Assembly (NCBI GenBank): GCA_003342895.1
Contig: PTFA01000194.1
Coordinates: 207,906 to 271,905 of the forward strand
DNA from: Casuarius casuarius
Taxonomy: Eukaryota; Chordata; Aves; Casuariiformes; Casuariidae
Reading direction: 5' to 3'
Length of the DNA stretch: 64,000 nucleotides
Made by a program: the position numbers and the translations under genes. How positions within the stretch are numbered: position 1 is the stretch's first letter; each line of letters begins with the position of its first letter. Under the pieces are notes generated by a model, which searched no databases, was not told where the DNA came from, and saw nothing but the letters and a program-made list of their open reading frames with translations. Shown piece after piece: positions 61,471 to 64,000 of the stretch.

Positions 61471-64000
61471 TAGGCATATGTTTCTATGTATATATGGTTA
61501 TAGCTTGATAGCATGTTTAAATTATTGCTTCCATTCTTTGTAAAGTATGCTTATTTTTTATGTGCATATACTGGATAAAATGGTACAAAAAAGTTCCGTT
61601 TGCTTTTCTGGTAAGATGTTACTTTACTAAGCTGCAAAAGAGCTACTTTACCCCTGTACAGCTTTAAACGTACTCGTCTTCTGTAGCTGGCACTGCTGTA
61701 CCTGCTCTTTCTTGCCATTGCGCTTGCCTTTTGCACTGAAGAGCCTCACTTTCCATGCTGGTGGAAGACCGCAGGAAAGGGACAAGAGCTGAAATACATC
61801 TGTCTATGATGTACTATGCTGAACTCCAGCTACAAGGGAAAGTTGGTGGCTCAGTGCATAAAAATGATTTTTTTTTCAGTTGAATCCACTAATGCTCATC
61901 TACTGAATATTTTAATCAGTCGAGGAAGTAGCAATGTAAAAATCTAGTAGAATATTTGCCTGCCACGAGACTCTTCTAAGGACGAGGAAGGCACCTAACG
62001 GAACAGCTTTTAGTGGCTCTGTGGAATGTATGTATTATAATTAGTGACTTACCGTGATTGAGACTTGGTCAGCTTCTCTGTTTTATAAGACTCGCTGGAG
62101 TAAAACTGATTTTAAGCTTTTAAAACCCTCTTCTGTAAACAGCCAGTTTGAAAAAACCTTGCTTTCCCTAGCTATAAGAGTCTTCCCCCTCCACCTTCCT
62201 TCACTGATTTTTTTTTTTTTCATTAATATCTTTTTTTAAGATTAAAAGCGGAAAACCTTGTTGTGAATTCACATATAGTGAAGGACTTGCCTGAGACTTG
62301 GTTCTGGCTTTTAAGTCTTCATTTGGGAAGTTTATCACTGTTGATAATGTGTCTCTAGCCACAGTGTCTGAAACTACAGTGTCATTCAGTTTTACAATAA
62401 GGTTTTCATCAACTAGTAATTCCCATTGCTGATGGCTTTTCAGCAACGGGTGAAGGTCCTAGTGCGGTCACAGCCATAGTGCTTTACGTCTCAGCTGAAT
62501 GTTGCGCTGAGACAATCTGTCTCGAGATTTCTTTTTAGAAAAGACTAAATCGAAGAGAGCGGGGGAGAATGACTTGAGATGCTCAGCTGTAATCTGGAAG
62601 TCGCCTTGGGGTATTCCTGACTGGAGCATAGCGAGTGGTAGATCCCAGGGGTTATAGTGCTTTATTCGGAGACTGCTGCCGCAAGGAATACGCGTTGTAA
62701 AGTGCTTTTGCCACATCTTGCCCAGTAAGTTTGCCTCAGCCACTGCACCTCATGTTTGTTTGTCCACTAGAGTTTATGAGGATGGACATGAGCTATGATA
62801 CCACTTAAAATGATGGATGTATCTGTATGGATTATATTTGAATAATGTACAGTTATCTAAATTTTGGTGCTTTGTAATCAAATGGAGCATGACCATGAAT
62901 TGTCCTAATAAATCTTGATACTGAATTACATGGTGATTGTCTCGTTCCACATAAAAGCTTGCCTCGATTCTTAAATACACTTTATTCTAATATACCTGCT
63001 TATTCGATGAATTTAGCATGAACACTTTCCAAAAGCCTGCAGCAGTAATACTGCCTGAGTATCCTAGATTACAGCTACACTTCATACCTTGCTATAGAGA
63101 AAGAAAAACTTTTTGCATCGTGGTTGTAAAATAATACATCAAATCTTTGCAAGATGGACAAGCACCTAGTGGCTCTCACGTGCTCTCTTAGCTGGGAGGA
63201 AGGGCCTGGCTGGCTAGTTGCACTGAAGTTTAGTCCCTGCACTAATTAATTTAGGACACCTGTGCACAAGGACCAGCAAAGGTGTTTAATCCTGGACATC
63301 TGAATCTGCTTTTAAGGAATAGGTTGCGTTCTAGAATGTAACATGACTTTAAGTCTTTTCCAGCTCTAAAACTTGAGAAGGATCCTCCCAAGCCACAGCC
63401 AAACGTGAAGCGGTGATTTGCTTTTGGTTGTGTGTAGCCTGATACTTAAACAGGTGAAGGAAAGGATGAAAATTACCTGAAAAGGGAAGAGGGGAGTGCT
63501 TTTTCCATCCGTCAAGAGTTTAGCCAATACTTACATAAATTCCCTTTGAGTAGTTAGATCCCTATATTCCATAAAGCAATAACTACATTCAAAGGTGGTC
63601 TGCATTTTTTAAAGATTCAGTTTGGTGTGCAACAGAGAGATTCTCCTTCACAAAGGACTGATGGTGAAGCGTGGACAGGCTCTGAGGAGGGGTGCCAAGA
63701 CGTTACGTTGTCCTTAGCTACTCTCAAGATGAAAAACAGCAATGAGGGCTTGTGTCAGCCTTGTACAAGCAAAGCAGAGGCATTCTCCATTTAAAAAGGG
63801 CAGAGTGCAAGCTATGGGGTTACACCCACTGTGTAACCGTAGCGTTGCTGACCACACTGCCCAAGCAAATAGTTGAGCGCACCTGAAAAACAGATGTCCA
63901 AATTCTGCACATTTATCGACTGGAAATGAGAATGTTCTCAGGGTGAATAACTTAATGTTTCTCCAAGAACACTGCTCAAAACATGATACATATAAAACTT
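61470..64000. other. Region downstream of NARF
   Basis: No gene is identified. AATAAA at 62907-62912 could be a more distal NARF signal. A minus-strand frame from 62743 to 62201 is open except for two nearby stops (TGA 62470-62468 and TAG 62464-62462); I cannot match it to a family. A T run lies near 62209-62220. Confidence 0.5.

Overview
This is a vertebrate nuclear window, most likely from a bird. Four multi-exon protein genes can be reconstructed by joining GT..AG exons whose translations match known vertebrate families. The gene order OGFOD3(-) / HEXD(+) / CYBC1(-) / NARF(+) is the order on human 17q25.3. Two CR1-type LINE fragments, the characteristic avian/reptilian retroposon, support a sauropsid and probably avian source. 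The assembly has one 195-base N gap (41306-41500) and a single N at 25794.

Layout. 1-9961 (minus): the 5' three coding exons of OGFOD3; the rest of the gene lies beyond the left edge, and intron 2 is about 8.5 kb. 9962-10230: a CpG-rich bidirectional promoter only 269 bp wide between the two start codons. 10231-19302 (plus): complete 12-exon HEXD CDS (472 aa), followed by a 3'UTR to about 21.0 kb. 25278-33674 (minus): complete six-exon CYBC1 CDS (190 aa), with a 3'UTR of up to about 4.2 kb that meets the HEXD 3' end tail to tail near 21.0 kb, and a non-coding first exon in a CpG island at 35.85-36.47 kb. 36.5-41.2 kb: no gene seen. 41.2-43.0 kb: CpG island containing the N gap and the NARF promoter. 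42577-59497 (plus): complete 11-exon NARF CDS (459 aa). 59498-64000: NARF 3'UTR, then sequence in which I recognise nothing firm.

Roles, from family knowledge. OGFOD3 is a membrane-anchored 2-oxoglutarate/Fe(II) dioxygenase-like protein. HEXD is a cytosolic/nuclear GH20 hexosaminidase. CYBC1 (EROS) is the ER chaperone of the phagocyte NADPH oxidase cytochrome b558. NARF is a nuclear, iron-only-hydrogenase-like Fe-S protein that binds prelamin A. They form a conserved synteny block, not a pathway; the functional links visible here are a shared promoter and facing 3' ends.

I found no clearly novel biological system. The most interesting signals are a 141-codon alternate-frame ORF overlapping the first four HEXD exons, the compact bidirectional promoter, a cluster of YY1-like sites at the CYBC1 promoter, the facing poly(A) signals, a strong hairpin in the HEXD 3'UTR, and a long minus-strand frame with few stops near 62.2-62.7 kb.
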